NCBI GenBank assembly: GCA_002291985.1
Contig: DBBB01000120.1
Location: 1-23,112, forward strand
DNA from: Firmicutes bacterium UBA995
Lineage (GTDB): Bacteria; Bacillota; Sulfobacillia; UBA995
Length of the DNA: 23,112 nucleotides
Reading direction: 5' to 3'
The position numbers and the translations under genes were made by a program. Positions within the stretch are counted from its first letter, which is position 1, and each line of letters opens with the position of its first letter. Of the stretch, positions 6,266-14,026 are shown in pieces. A model generated the notes under the pieces. The model had not been told where the DNA came from and did no database searches. It was given only the letters and a program-made list of their open reading frames with translations.

Positions 6266-7486
6266 TTGGTGATCCCGTTCATCGGGCTCCTGTTCAGCTT
6301 CACGTTGATTGCCGCCCTCGCCAATCGCCGGGTTCCCCTCGGTGCCGCCATGCTGGCCGGCTCGGTCGTGCTCGGCATCGCCCTGGGGGTGGGACCGGCG
6401 CGGACGCTCGCCGTGATCGGCGCCGCGCTGGTCTCTCCAACCGCGCTCGACCTGGCGCTGATCATGGCCCTCATTACCCTGCTCAACCGGCTCCTTCAGC
6501 GTCTGGACATGCTGCAGGATATGATCAGGGCCTTGACCGGGCTGTTGCAGAATGACCGCCTCAGCCTGGCTGCCATCCCCAGTCTCGTCGGCTTTCTCCC
6601 CGCCCCGGGGGCTGCCGTGATTGCCGCTCCCCTCGTGGATACCATGGGCGATTCCCTGTCCCTCACGCCGGCGAGGCGGGCCGCCATCAACATCATCTTC
6701 CGCCACGCCTGGTTCCTGATATTCCCCTTCACGCCGAGCCTCATCCTTTCAGCCCAGCTTGCCGGATTATCGGTGTATCGCCTTGCCTACCTGCAACTGC
6801 CTCTGACCATCACCCTGCTCGGCGCCGGGTACCTCTGTTACCTCTATGGCCCGCGCACCAGGTCATCGCCTGCTCCTGCGCGAGACAACAGGATAGGGCT
6901 GCTGGTTACCTTCCTCGTACGGGGATCGCCCCTACTGCTCGCCTTGATCCTCCCCGTCGTGCTGAAGCTACCCATCAGCCTCTCATTGGCCGTGGCAGTG
7001 GTGCTGGCCATGCTACTGGGCATGAAGCATCCCCAGTTCCGCATCGGCCCCCTGCTACGAGACGGCGTCGACTGGTGGCTGGTACTCGCCATGGCGGCGG
7101 TGATAGCTTACCGCGACGTGCTGGCCGAGACCGCCGTCGTCGCCGTCCTGGTCGATGGACTCGTGGACGGAGGACTGCCCGTAATAGCGATGGCGGCGAT
7201 CTTGCCTTTCGTGATCGGCTTTGCCAGCGCATCCCAGTCCGCCAGCATCGCCATCACCTATCCCTTGATACTGCCCCTGGTCGCGCCGGAGGCGAGCCCG
7301 GCGGTAGCCGTACTGGTGTTTACCTCCAGCTTCCTTGCGTATGTGGTCTCGCCGCTCCATCTGTGCCAGGTGTTGACGGTCGAATACTTCAAGGTCAAGT
7401 TGCACGACCTTTACCGGGAATATGCGGTCCCCCTCGCCTGCACGGTCCTGGTTCTCGCGGTCATCACCTGGGTTCGCCTGACCTGA
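6266..7486 (+). CDS. DUF401 family integral membrane protein, probable transporter of unknown substrate
   Basis: The 406-residue protein is almost entirely hydrophobic, with about ten to eleven predicted membrane segments and short charged loops. The conserved stretch FLPAPGAAVIAAPLVD (about residues 110-125), the RHAWFLIFPFTPSLIL segment and the C-terminal SASQSASIAITYPLILPL block fit the DUF401 family known mainly from anaerobic Bacillota and archaea. The two halves have a similar helix pattern, as in anion and carboxylate permeases, but the substrate is not known and no soluble partner is encoded nearby. Start TTG (6266), directly followed by an in-frame GTG (6269); AAGGAG (6248-6253) lies 12 bases upstream. 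It is transcribed away from the riboswitch-controlled thiamine genes and seems to be its own unit. Confidence 0.82.
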   Translation: MVIPFIGLLFSFTLIAALANRRVPLGAAMLAGSVVLGIALGVGPARTLAVIGAALVSPTALDLALIMALITLLNRLLQRLDMLQDMIRALTGLLQNDRLSLAAIPSLVGFLPAPGAAVIAAPLVDTMGDSLSLTPARRAAINIIFRHAWFLIFPFTPSLILSAQLAGLSVYRLAYLQLPLTITLLGAGYLCYLYGPRTRSSPAPARDNRIGLLVTFLVRGSPLLLALILPVVLKLPISLSLAVAVVLAMLLGMKHPQFRIGPLLRDGVDWWLVLAMAAVIAYRDVLAETAVVAVLVDGLVDGGLPVIAMAAILPFVIGFASASQSASIAITYPLILPLVAPEASPAVAVLVFTSSFLAYVVSPLHLCQVLTVEYFKVKLHDLYREYAVPLACTVLVLAVITWVRLT

Positions 7487-7588
7487 GCCCCGGCCCTGGC
7501 CTGGCGCGGAGACCGGTCAGTAGCGCCGGCAGGAAATCGCCCCCCGGCGCAGGGAATTCCATCACCACGCGGTTTCGGAGGTGGCGGC

Positions 7589-8545
7589 GTGGGGATTGGC
7601 CCCTTGACGGGCGCGGCCGAGTCGTCTACCCGGAGGCGGTACCTCGGGTGCCTGCTGGGTTTGGCGGTGGGGGACGCCCTGGGTACGACCCTGGAGTTCG
7701 AGTCCCCGGGGACTTTTCCCCCGCTGGAGGATATGGTGGGAGGGGGCCCCCATCGTCTGGCCCCCGGACAGTGGACCGACGACACCTCCATGGCCTTGTG
7801 TCTTGCCGAAAGTCTCGTGGAGCGGGCGGGCTTTGATGCTGAGGACCAGCTACGCCGGTACTGCCGCTGGTTCCGGGAGGGCTATCTCAGCAGCACGGGA
7901 CGGTGCTTTGACATCGGCAACGCAACACGTCTGGCGCTGATGCGCTTCGAGAGCGCGGGCAGCCTCGAGGCTCCTGCCGACCCCTCGTCGGCCGGCAATG
8001 GTTCGATCATGCGTCTCGGGCCGGTGGCCATGGCCTATGCCCGCGACCCCCGCAAGGCCATTGCCCTGGCTATGGCGAGTTCGCGCCTTACCCACGGGGC
8101 GGCCGAGGCAGGGGATGCCTGCCGTTACCTTGCTGCCTTGATCGTAGGAGCCTTGCGCGGGGCGAGCCGCGATGAACTGCTGAGCGACCACTATGCACCC
8201 GTTCCTCGCCTCTGGGAAGGACAGCCGCTCGCGCCGGCCATAGCGGAAGTGGCGTCGGGTTCGTTCCGCCGGAGGCAACCACCCGAAATCAAGGGCACGG
8301 GGTACGTCGTCCGCTCCCTCGAAGCGGCCTTGTGGGCCTTCCATTGCAGCCGGTCGTTTCGCGAAGGCGCGCTGCTGGCGGTGAATCTCGGGGACGATGC
8401 GGACAGCACGGGTGCAGTTTTTGGGCAGCTCGCCGGGGCCTTCTATGGCGAGCCGGGCATTCCCGCCGACTGGGTCCAACGCTTGGCCCGTCTCGATCTG
8501 CTCCGGTCGCTGGCCGGCCGGCTTCACGATTTCGGGATGAGGTGA
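7589..8545 (+). CDS. ADP-ribosylglycohydrolase family protein
   Basis: Members of this DraG/ARH family are dinuclear Mg or Mn hydrolases that cleave N- or O-glycosidic bonds of ADP-ribose on proteins or small molecules. The 318-residue protein has the fold's key motifs: GLAVGDALG near residue 26, WTDDTSMAL (about 66; metal-ligand T-D-D), the GNGSIMRLGP segment, LTHG, and the C-terminal NLGDDADSTGAVFGQLAGA with the second metal-ligand D-x-D-S/T. All expected ligands appear present, so it should be active. The GTG start (7589) has GGAGG (7577-7581) 7 bases upstream. It is the first gene of a cluster with only 3 bases before the deacetylase gene, which suggests a role in sugar or glycoside metabolism rather than nitrogenase control. 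The true substrate is unknown. Confidence 0.93.
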   Translation: MGIGPLTGAAESSTRRRYLGCLLGLAVGDALGTTLEFESPGTFPPLEDMVGGGPHRLAPGQWTDDTSMALCLAESLVERAGFDAEDQLRRYCRWFREGYLSSTGRCFDIGNATRLALMRFESAGSLEAPADPSSAGNGSIMRLGPVAMAYARDPRKAIALAMASSRLTHGAAEAGDACRYLAALIVGALRGASRDELLSDHYAPVPRLWEGQPLAPAIAEVASGSFRRRQPPEIKGTGYVVRSLEAALWAFHCSRSFREGALLAVNLGDDADSTGAVFGQLAGAFYGEPGIPADWVQRLARLDLLRSLAGRLHDFGMR

Positions 8546-8548
8546 GCC

Positions 8549-9733
8549 ATGCTCGTCATCGGCGATGTGCGAGCCATCACGCCCGACGGGGTGAAATCCT
8601 GCTCCATCCTGGTCGAGGACGACCTCATCGCCGGTATCGGTTCGCCGGGTGTCGATGGGGGCGCCCGTACCCGGCGGATTGATGCGGCCGGCCGGCTGGC
8701 CGTGCCCGGCTTCATCGATCTTCACCTGCACGGCGCGATGGGACTGGACGTGATGGAGGCGGATCCGCAGGGCATCGAACGCCTGTCCGGGATCCTCGGC
8801 AGCTGGGGGGTGACCGCTTACTGCCCGACTACCGTGGCCGCCCCGCCCGATCGCCTCGCCCGGGTGGTGGCGACGGTGGCCGAAGCCGCGCGCCGCTCGG
8901 CTGAGCCGGGCTGGCCGGGCGCCCGGGTGCTGGGGTGCCACGTGGAAGGTCCTTATCTATCGCCCGGGCGCAGGGGAGCGCAACCCGGGTCCTGCCTCCG
9001 GCTACCGGGCCTTGAGGAACTCGAGCGGTTGCGCCTCGCGGCCGGTGACGGCCTGCGTATCTTCACCCTCGCGCCTGAACTGCCGGGGGCGCCGGCGGCC
9101 ATCCGTTGGCTGGCCGCCCGGGGCATCATCCCCGCCGCAGGGCATACCGATGCCGGCCAGGAAGAGACAACGGCAGCCATTGCCGCCGGGTTGACTCACG
9201 CAACCCACGTTTTCAACGCCATGCGCCCGTTCCACCACCGCGACCCGGGGGTGTTGGGGGTGATCCTCGACCGGGACGAGGTGCTGGCCGAGGTGATCGC
9301 CGACGGAAGGCACGTCCAACCCGCGGCCGTCCGCATTCTCTGCCGTGCCAAGGGCATCACCCGGGTGGCCGCGGTCAGCGATCTCACGCCCCTGGCCGGC
9401 TGCCCTCCCGGCGAATACGATCTGTACGGGGAGCGGGTCGTGCTTACCACCGAATCAGCCTTCATGAAGCAGACGGGATTGCCGGCCGGCTCGCTTGTCC
9501 CCTTGCACGGCGCGTTCCGCAACTTGAGGAAGTGGGGTTTCAGCCCCGAAGAGGCGGTCCGCTTGACGAGCACCAATGCCGCCGTGCAGATGGGATTAGG
9601 AGGCTGCAAGGGGGCCCTGCGGCCGGGAATGGATGCGGACCTGGCCGTGCTCGACGATGACGGCGAGGTCTTCTTGACCCTGGCGAAGGGGCGGATCATC
9701 CACGGGCCGGCGCATCCTTCGACCGCCCCTTGA
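8549..9733 (+). CDS. nagA: N-acetylhexosamine-6-phosphate deacetylase (NagA/AgaA type)
   Basis: The enzyme removes acetate from N-acetylglucosamine 6-phosphate (or the galactosamine isomer) and feeds amino sugars into glycolysis or wall synthesis. The 394-residue amidohydrolase shows GFIDLHLHGAMG (the H-x-H pair), HVEGPYLSP (metal-binding Glu), AGHTDA (metal His), HVFNAMRPFHHRDPG (substrate loop) and VSDLTPLAG (catalytic Asp). Differences from typical NagA are GAQP instead of GAHP after the Glu motif and SDLTPLAG for SDAMAAAG, so specificity may be shifted. Start ATG 8549 with a GAGGTGA ribosome binding site that overlaps the end of the preceding gene, implying coupling. No glucosamine-6-phosphate deaminase (NagB/AgaS) is in the window; NagA versus AgaA cannot be decided. 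Confidence 0.9.
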   Translation: MLVIGDVRAITPDGVKSCSILVEDDLIAGIGSPGVDGGARTRRIDAAGRLAVPGFIDLHLHGAMGLDVMEADPQGIERLSGILGSWGVTAYCPTTVAAPPDRLARVVATVAEAARRSAEPGWPGARVLGCHVEGPYLSPGRRGAQPGSCLRLPGLEELERLRLAAGDGLRIFTLAPELPGAPAAIRWLAARGIIPAAGHTDAGQEETTAAIAAGLTHATHVFNAMRPFHHRDPGVLGVILDRDEVLAEVIADGRHVQPAAVRILCRAKGITRVAAVSDLTPLAGCPPGEYDLYGERVVLTTESAFMKQTGLPAGSLVPLHGAFRNLRKWGFSPEEAVRLTSTNAAVQMGLGGCKGALRPGMDADLAVLDDDGEVFLTLAKGRIIHGPAHPSTAP

Positions 9734-9764
9734 ACGAAAGCAACCGGCGAGAAAGGGGTACCGG

Positions 9765-10724
9765 GTGTTGCGAATAGGCGTACTGACCAGCGGCGGCGAT
9801 GCTCCGGGGATGAATGCCGCCATACGGGCGGTGGTTCGGGCGGGGATCTTCCGGGGTTCCACCGTGTTCGGCATCCGGCGAGGATTCCTGGGGCTGATGG
9901 CAGGAGATATCGTGCCCATGGACGTGGGCTCGGTCGCCGACATCATCTACCGCGGAGGCACGGCGCTACTCACCGGACGTAGCGACGAGTTCAAGAGCGG
10001 GGAGGGCCGGCAGCGGGCGATGAATGCCCTCCAGGACTTCGGCATCGACGGCCTCGTCGTGATCGGGGGCGACGGATCGGTACGGGGATGTAGAGAACTG
10101 GCAAGAGGTGGCATACGCGTGGTGGCGATCCCCGGCACGATCGACAACGACGTGCCCTGTAGCGAACTCAGCATAGGCTTTGACACGGCGGTCAACACCA
10201 TCTGCTATGCCGTGGACAAGATCCGGGATACCGCCGAGGCCCTCGAGCGCACCTTCGTGGTGGAGGTCATGGGGCGGGACACCGGCTTCCTGGCCCTCGC
10301 TTCCGGGCTGGCCGTCGGAGCGGAGAGCATCCTCTTGCCGGAGGTTCCCACCGACCTTGACGAGGTCTGCTTGCGCTTGCGCCGGAGCAGGGCCAGGAGC
10401 AAGCGACATTCCATTGTCATCCTCGCCGAGGGCGTGGGGAGTGCCTACGACATCGCCCGTCAAATCACGGAACGGACCGGCTTCCCGATGCGCATCATCA
10501 TCCTGGGCCACATTCAGCGAGGAGGGGCGCCAACCGCCCTGGACCGCAATCTCGCCTCTCGCCTGGGAGCGGGCGCGGTGGAGACGCTGCTGGCCGGGCG
10601 ACACGGCAAGCTCCTGGGGTTGAACGGCGGTTGTCTGCAGGAGACCGACCTGGAAGTCGCGCTTGAGTCCCGCAAGGGGTTGAATCTGGCCGAGTACGAG
10701 TTGGTGAAGACCCTGTCAATCTGA
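9765..10724 (+). CDS. pfkA: 6-phosphofructokinase, ATP-dependent type
   Basis: PfkA phosphorylates fructose 6-phosphate (some relatives tagatose 6-phosphate) to the 1,6-bisphosphate. The 319-residue length is that of bacterial PfkA. Motifs: LTSGGDAPGMNAAIRAVVR at the N-terminus, IGGDGSVRG (nucleotide site), PGTIDNDVP (catalytic Asp), VEVMGRDTGFLAL, LAEGVG and LGHIQRGGAPTALDR. G at the GGDGS and PGTIDND positions indicates ATP rather than pyrophosphate as donor; PPi enzymes have GGDD and PKTIDND. MGRDTGF is unusual against the common MGR-H/N-CGD. Start GTG 9765, followed by TTG, with GAAAGGGG (9751-9758) 6 bases upstream. It lies 31 bases after nagA and 14 before the aldolase gene, so all four genes are probably one transcript. 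Confidence 0.96.
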   Translation: MLRIGVLTSGGDAPGMNAAIRAVVRAGIFRGSTVFGIRRGFLGLMAGDIVPMDVGSVADIIYRGGTALLTGRSDEFKSGEGRQRAMNALQDFGIDGLVVIGGDGSVRGCRELARGGIRVVAIPGTIDNDVPCSELSIGFDTAVNTICYAVDKIRDTAEALERTFVVEVMGRDTGFLALASGLAVGAESILLPEVPTDLDEVCLRLRRSRARSKRHSIVILAEGVGSAYDIARQITERTGFPMRIIILGHIQRGGAPTALDRNLASRLGAGAVETLLAGRHGKLLGLNGGCLQETDLEVALESRKGLNLAEYELVKTLSI

Positions 10725-10738
10725 GCCGGCATTGGACG

Positions 10739-11584
10739 GTGATCCGGGTGTTGATCCCCCTGACCGAGTTGCTCCAGGAAGCGCGCCGGGCCGGCTGGGC
10801 CACACCGGCCTTCAATGTGGCCAATTCCGACACGGTGGCCGCAGTCATGGAGGTCGCCCAGGAGGCCAGATCGCCCCTGATCTTACTCGCCCGCGGCCCC
10901 GACATCGACCTGATCGGGGGGACGGTCCAGGCGGCCATGCGGCGCTTCCCTCGACTCCCGGTGGTGCTACACCTCGACCACGGGCGGGCCTTTCCCGAAG
11001 CCGTACGCGCCATCGGGCATGGCTTCTCCTCGGTGATGGTGGACGGTTCCATCCTGCCGTACGCCGAGAATCTTGCGCTGACCCTGCGGGTGGTGGAGAT
11101 CGCCCGCGCGGTCGGCTGTTCCGTGGAAGGGGAGATCGGGCACGTGGGAGCGGGCAGCGACCATCCCTCCCGCCAGGCCCACCACCTGACCGACCCGGAA
11201 GAAGCGACGCGCTTTGCCCGGGCGTCCGGGGTCGACTGCCTGGCGGTGGCCGTGGGCACCGCCCACGGTGAGTACCAGCATGGCCCACCCCAGCTTGACT
11301 TCCTGCGCCTGGAAGCCATCGCCCGGCAGGTGGAGGTCCCCCTGGTACTGCACGGGGGCAGCGGCACGCCGCCCGAACAGCTTCACCGAGCTATCGTGAC
11401 CGGCGTGGCGAAGATCAATGTGGCCACCGATGTGCGACGCGCCTTCATCGCCGGTTTCCGCCAGGCGGCGGAGGGACCAGGCGGCGATGTCGACCTGAAC
11501 CGATGTCTGAAGGCAGCCCGGCAGGCGGTGACGGAAGCGGTTCGAGCCTGGGTGGAGTTGGCCGGTTCCGCGAACCGCTTCTGA
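10739..11584 (+). CDS. Class II ketose-1,6-bisphosphate aldolase (fructose- or tagatose-bisphosphate)
   Basis: This zinc-dependent aldolase splits a ketose 1,6-bisphosphate into dihydroxyacetone phosphate and glyceraldehyde 3-phosphate. The 281-residue protein carries the class II pattern: an N-terminal PAFNVAN, HLDHG (catalytic Asp region and zinc His), GEIGHVG, GTAHGEY (zinc His), LHGGSGTP (zinc His plus phosphate loop) and INVATDVR. The short form resembles both FbaA of Bacillota and GatY/KbaY tagatose-bisphosphate aldolases; sequence alone does not separate them. Placement after pfkA and a hexosamine-phosphate deacetylase fits either. Start GTG 10739 is the first codon that keeps the family N-terminus, but its ribosome binding site is weak and GTG 10748 is possible. 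Confidence 0.93.
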   Translation: MIRVLIPLTELLQEARRAGWATPAFNVANSDTVAAVMEVAQEARSPLILLARGPDIDLIGGTVQAAMRRFPRLPVVLHLDHGRAFPEAVRAIGHGFSSVMVDGSILPYAENLALTLRVVEIARAVGCSVEGEIGHVGAGSDHPSRQAHHLTDPEEATRFARASGVDCLAVAVGTAHGEYQHGPPQLDFLRLEAIARQVEVPLVLHGGSGTPPEQLHRAIVTGVAKINVATDVRRAFIAGFRQAAEGPGGDVDLNRCLKAARQAVTEAVRAWVELAGSANRF

Positions 11585-11615
11585 AATCCCGTCGACTGCT
11601 GTCGCCGAGACCCCA

Positions 11616-11670
11616 CTCCCGGGAGCAAGGGTAGTTCGCCTCCTCGCCGAACCCGTTCCGGCGAGGGAGG
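11616..11670 (+). promoter_or_regulatory. Structured comEC leader: hairpin that masks the ribosome binding site
   Basis: CCTCCTCGCCG (11639-11649) pairs with CGGCGA-G-GGAGG (11659-11670, one bulged G), an 11-bp hairpin whose 3' strand contains the comEC ribosome binding site GGGAGG (11665-11670). An alternative stem GTTCG (11634-11638) with CGAAC (11648-11652) overlaps the first by two bases, so the two folds compete. A palindrome CTCCCGGGAG (11616-11625) lies just upstream and could also contact the ribosome binding site. The pairing is seen in the sequence; the regulatory role (translational switch of competence) is inferred. Confidence 0.55.
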
Positions 11671-11676
11671 TAACGC

Positions 11677-14007
11677 TTGCCCCTCCTGACCCTGTTGGCT
11701 CTCGCCTTCCTGGCCGGCGCCGCCATGGCTTCCCGGGGGGTGCCGCCCGCGCACATTGCCTTGCCGGCAGCAGTGTTGGCGGGCGTGAGACTTGCGGCCA
11801 CCCGCTCTCGCCGGCAGGCGGGCGCGGCCGAAATCATCGCTCTGGCCGTACTGGTGGGGTTGGGGGGATGGCTGTATGCGGGCGGTCACGCCCGCTTGGC
11901 GCCGCTTGACCTTGCCCCCCATGCCGGCCGCCTGGTGTCGCTCGAAGGCGTGATTGTCGGAGACCCCGTGCGGGCGGGAGCGGGTCAGGTGGTCGTGCTC
12001 AGGGTCCGTTATATCGGTCAGGGGCAGGATCGGACACCGGCCCGGGGGTTGGTGCAGTGCCGATTGGGTCCGAAGGTCAGGCTGGAGGTGGGCGACCGGG
12101 TACTGGTCCGCGGCCATCTGCGGCGACCACGCCGCGCCGGTAACCCCGGGGAATTCGATGCCCGGATGTATCTGGCGGCCCGGGGCGTCCACTGGTCCAT
12201 GGATTTACTTCCGGGAAGTCCCGTCGAGGTTACGGCAGGAAGCACGGGACTGCTTCGTCGGCTGGCCCGCGTCCGCGCGAGCGTGCGTCACGGGCTTGAC
12301 CAGGTCTTTACCCCTCCCGCCGCCCAGTTCTACCGGCGGGTGACCGTCGGCGACCGCACGCAAGACCCGGAGGGGACTCGCGCCTTCCGCGAGGCCGGCG
12401 TGGGGCACCTGCTGTCCATATCCGGCTTGCACGTGGGATTCGTGGTCGCCGGCGTTGCTGCCATGGCCCACCGTTTGCCCATCTCCGCCCTTGCTGCCGA
12501 CGTGCTCGTCTCCGCGATGACGGTGAGCTACGTTGCCCTGGCCGGCGGCGAGGCGCCTGCCGTGCGCGCCGGGTTGATGACCCTGGCCGCCCGGTGGTCG
12601 GTCCCCCTGGGCCGGCGGCATGAAGCTTCGGCCGCCATCGGTCTGGCGGCCCTGGTGCTGGTGCTGGTCGCTCCCGCCAATCTCCATGATGTGGGTTTCC
12701 AGTTGTCATTTGCGGCCACCACCGGCTTGACCTTGCTGGCCGGACCGATCAGGCGCCGGCTCCCCGCCTTCCCCGGACGCCGTCTCGTGGCGACCTGCGT
12801 CGCCGCCCAGCTCAGCATCCTGCCCATCACGCTCCGTCACGGCCATGACCTCGTGTTGCCGGCGCTCGTTGCCAACCTGGTCTTGATCCCCTTGGCCGGG
12901 GTGGTCATCCCCCTGGGATTGGTGTTGGGGGCCGTCGCGGGCCTGATACCCGGGTTGCCCGCTGCCGGGCCGCAACTCGCGCGACTCCTGTCCGCTCCGG
13001 CCGAACTGCTGCTGGCCGGCGCCGGGTGGTTTGCCCGGATTCCCCTCGGAGCCATTCATATTCCCGCCTTACCCCTGTCGCTGGTGTTCGCGCTTTACCT
13101 CGCCTTGCTGAGCCTGACCGGCAGGGTAAGACCGACGCTGCCGCTTGCCGCGGCCGTGCTGCTGGTTTGCCACGCAGGGGTGACGGCCCCCGCCGGTCGG
13201 CTGGAGGTCACCTTCCTCGAGGTCGGCCGGGGCGACGCCACCCTGATCCGCTGTCCTTCGGGAACGGCGGTGCTGCTGGCGGGAGGCGGCATGGCGGGCG
13301 ACCGGCCGGCGGGGGAACGGGTTGTCGCCATGCTGCGTCGCACGGGCGTGCGACGCCTCGACTACCTGATCCTCACGACGCTCTCGACGGAAGGCGCAGG
13401 GGGATGCATGGCAGGCCTGGCCGGCTTTCCCGTAGGCGTCGTGCTCGAGGGCCAACGGCCGGGCCTGGCCACGGCGGCATCGGGCGATGAGCTGGGCAGG
13501 ACTTCAGGAAGCCATGCTCCGCGGCGGCAGTTCGGCGCCGGGGACCGGCTTCTCCTCGGTCGGGGCAGGGCGGGCAAGGTGGGGCTTACCGTCCTCAGCC
13601 CCGGCCCCGGGGGAAACGCCGGCCCGGGTGGGCCGTTCCATGGGGTACTGCGCCTGACTTACGGGCAAACAGCCTTCCTTTTCGCGGGAGACGGGGGGAC
13701 ATACGAGAAGCGAAGGCTCATGGCATCCGATTCCGACCTGCGATCCGACTTGCTCAAGGTGGGGCATGACGGCATGTCCTCGAGCAGCTTGACCGAGTTG
13801 CTGGTCGCGGTTCGGCCGAGCCATACCGTGGTCGTCGGCAGGCGCTCTCGCCGGTCAGAAGCATCGGCCCGGGAAGCCCTGGCCCGACTTGCCGGTGCGG
13901 GCTCGAGAGTGTGGGAGATCGATCGGTCAGGCGCCATCCGGGCAGACAGTGACGGCCGGCGGGTGACGGTCAGACCGTTGCGGGGCAACGGGGGGGAGGG
14001 GAGGTGA
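11677..14007 (+). CDS. comEC: DNA internalization channel ComEC/Rec2 with degenerate C-terminal hydrolase domain
   Basis: ComEC is the membrane channel that carries single-stranded DNA into the cell during transformation. The 776-residue protein starts at TTG 11677 (GAGGGAGG, 11663-11670, 6 bases upstream). In order: two or three N-terminal helices, an OB-like DUF4131 domain (about 80-180), the Competence domain with FREAGVGHLLSISGLHVG (about 235-260) and many membrane helices to about 495, then a metallo-beta-lactamase-like domain from about 507 (LEVTFLEVGRGDATLI). That last domain has lost expected ligands: LLAGGG replaces L-I-D-G-G-G, LTTLSTEGAGG (about 565) replaces H-x-D-x-D-H-x-G-G, and VGHDGMSSSS (about 694) replaces V-x-H-H-G-S. 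It keeps the fold but probably not the hydrolase. The gene is 92 bases after the aldolase gene; holA lies 2.3 kb on. Confidence 0.93.
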   Translation: MPLLTLLALAFLAGAAMASRGVPPAHIALPAAVLAGVRLAATRSRRQAGAAEIIALAVLVGLGGWLYAGGHARLAPLDLAPHAGRLVSLEGVIVGDPVRAGAGQVVVLRVRYIGQGQDRTPARGLVQCRLGPKVRLEVGDRVLVRGHLRRPRRAGNPGEFDARMYLAARGVHWSMDLLPGSPVEVTAGSTGLLRRLARVRASVRHGLDQVFTPPAAQFYRRVTVGDRTQDPEGTRAFREAGVGHLLSISGLHVGFVVAGVAAMAHRLPISALAADVLVSAMTVSYVALAGGEAPAVRAGLMTLAARWSVPLGRRHEASAAIGLAALVLVLVAPANLHDVGFQLSFAATTGLTLLAGPIRRRLPAFPGRRLVATCVAAQLSILPITLRHGHDLVLPALVANLVLIPLAGVVIPLGLVLGAVAGLIPGLPAAGPQLARLLSAPAELLLAGAGWFARIPLGAIHIPALPLSLVFALYLALLSLTGRVRPTLPLAAAVLLVCHAGVTAPAGRLEVTFLEVGRGDATLIRCPSGTAVLLAGGGMAGDRPAGERVVAMLRRTGVRRLDYLILTTLSTEGAGGCMAGLAGFPVGVVLEGQRPGLATAASGDELGRTSGSHAPRRQFGAGDRLLLGRGRAGKVGLTVLSPGPGGNAGPGGPFHGVLRLTYGQTAFLFAGDGGTYEKRRLMASDSDLRSDLLKVGHDGMSSSSLTELLVAVRPSHTVVVGRRSRRSEASAREALARLAGAGSRVWEIDRSGAIRADSDGRRVTVRPLRGNGGEGR

Positions 14008-14020
14008 GCCCTCCCCTCCC
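13994..14020. terminator. Perfect 11-bp hairpin between convergent comEC and dfx
   Basis: GGGAGGGGAGG (13994-14004) pairs perfectly with CCTCCCCTCCC (14010-14020) around a 5-base loop that contains the comEC stop codon TGA (14005-14007). It sits between two convergent genes (dfx ends at 14027), the usual place for a bidirectional terminator. There is no T-tract on either side, so termination would depend on stem stability or a factor. The stem is clear; the function is inferred. Confidence 0.6.
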
Positions 14021-14026
14021 GCGACC

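Noticed and set aside
6208..6555. ATG at 6208 as start of a gene overlapping the DUF401 frame
   Set aside because: It runs in another frame through the DUF401 gene and gives a Pro/Arg/Gly-rich product without motifs.
7850..8941. 363-codon open frame antisense to the ADP-ribosylglycohydrolase and nagA genes
   Set aside because: Both sense genes have complete family motifs; the antisense frame has none and no start signal.
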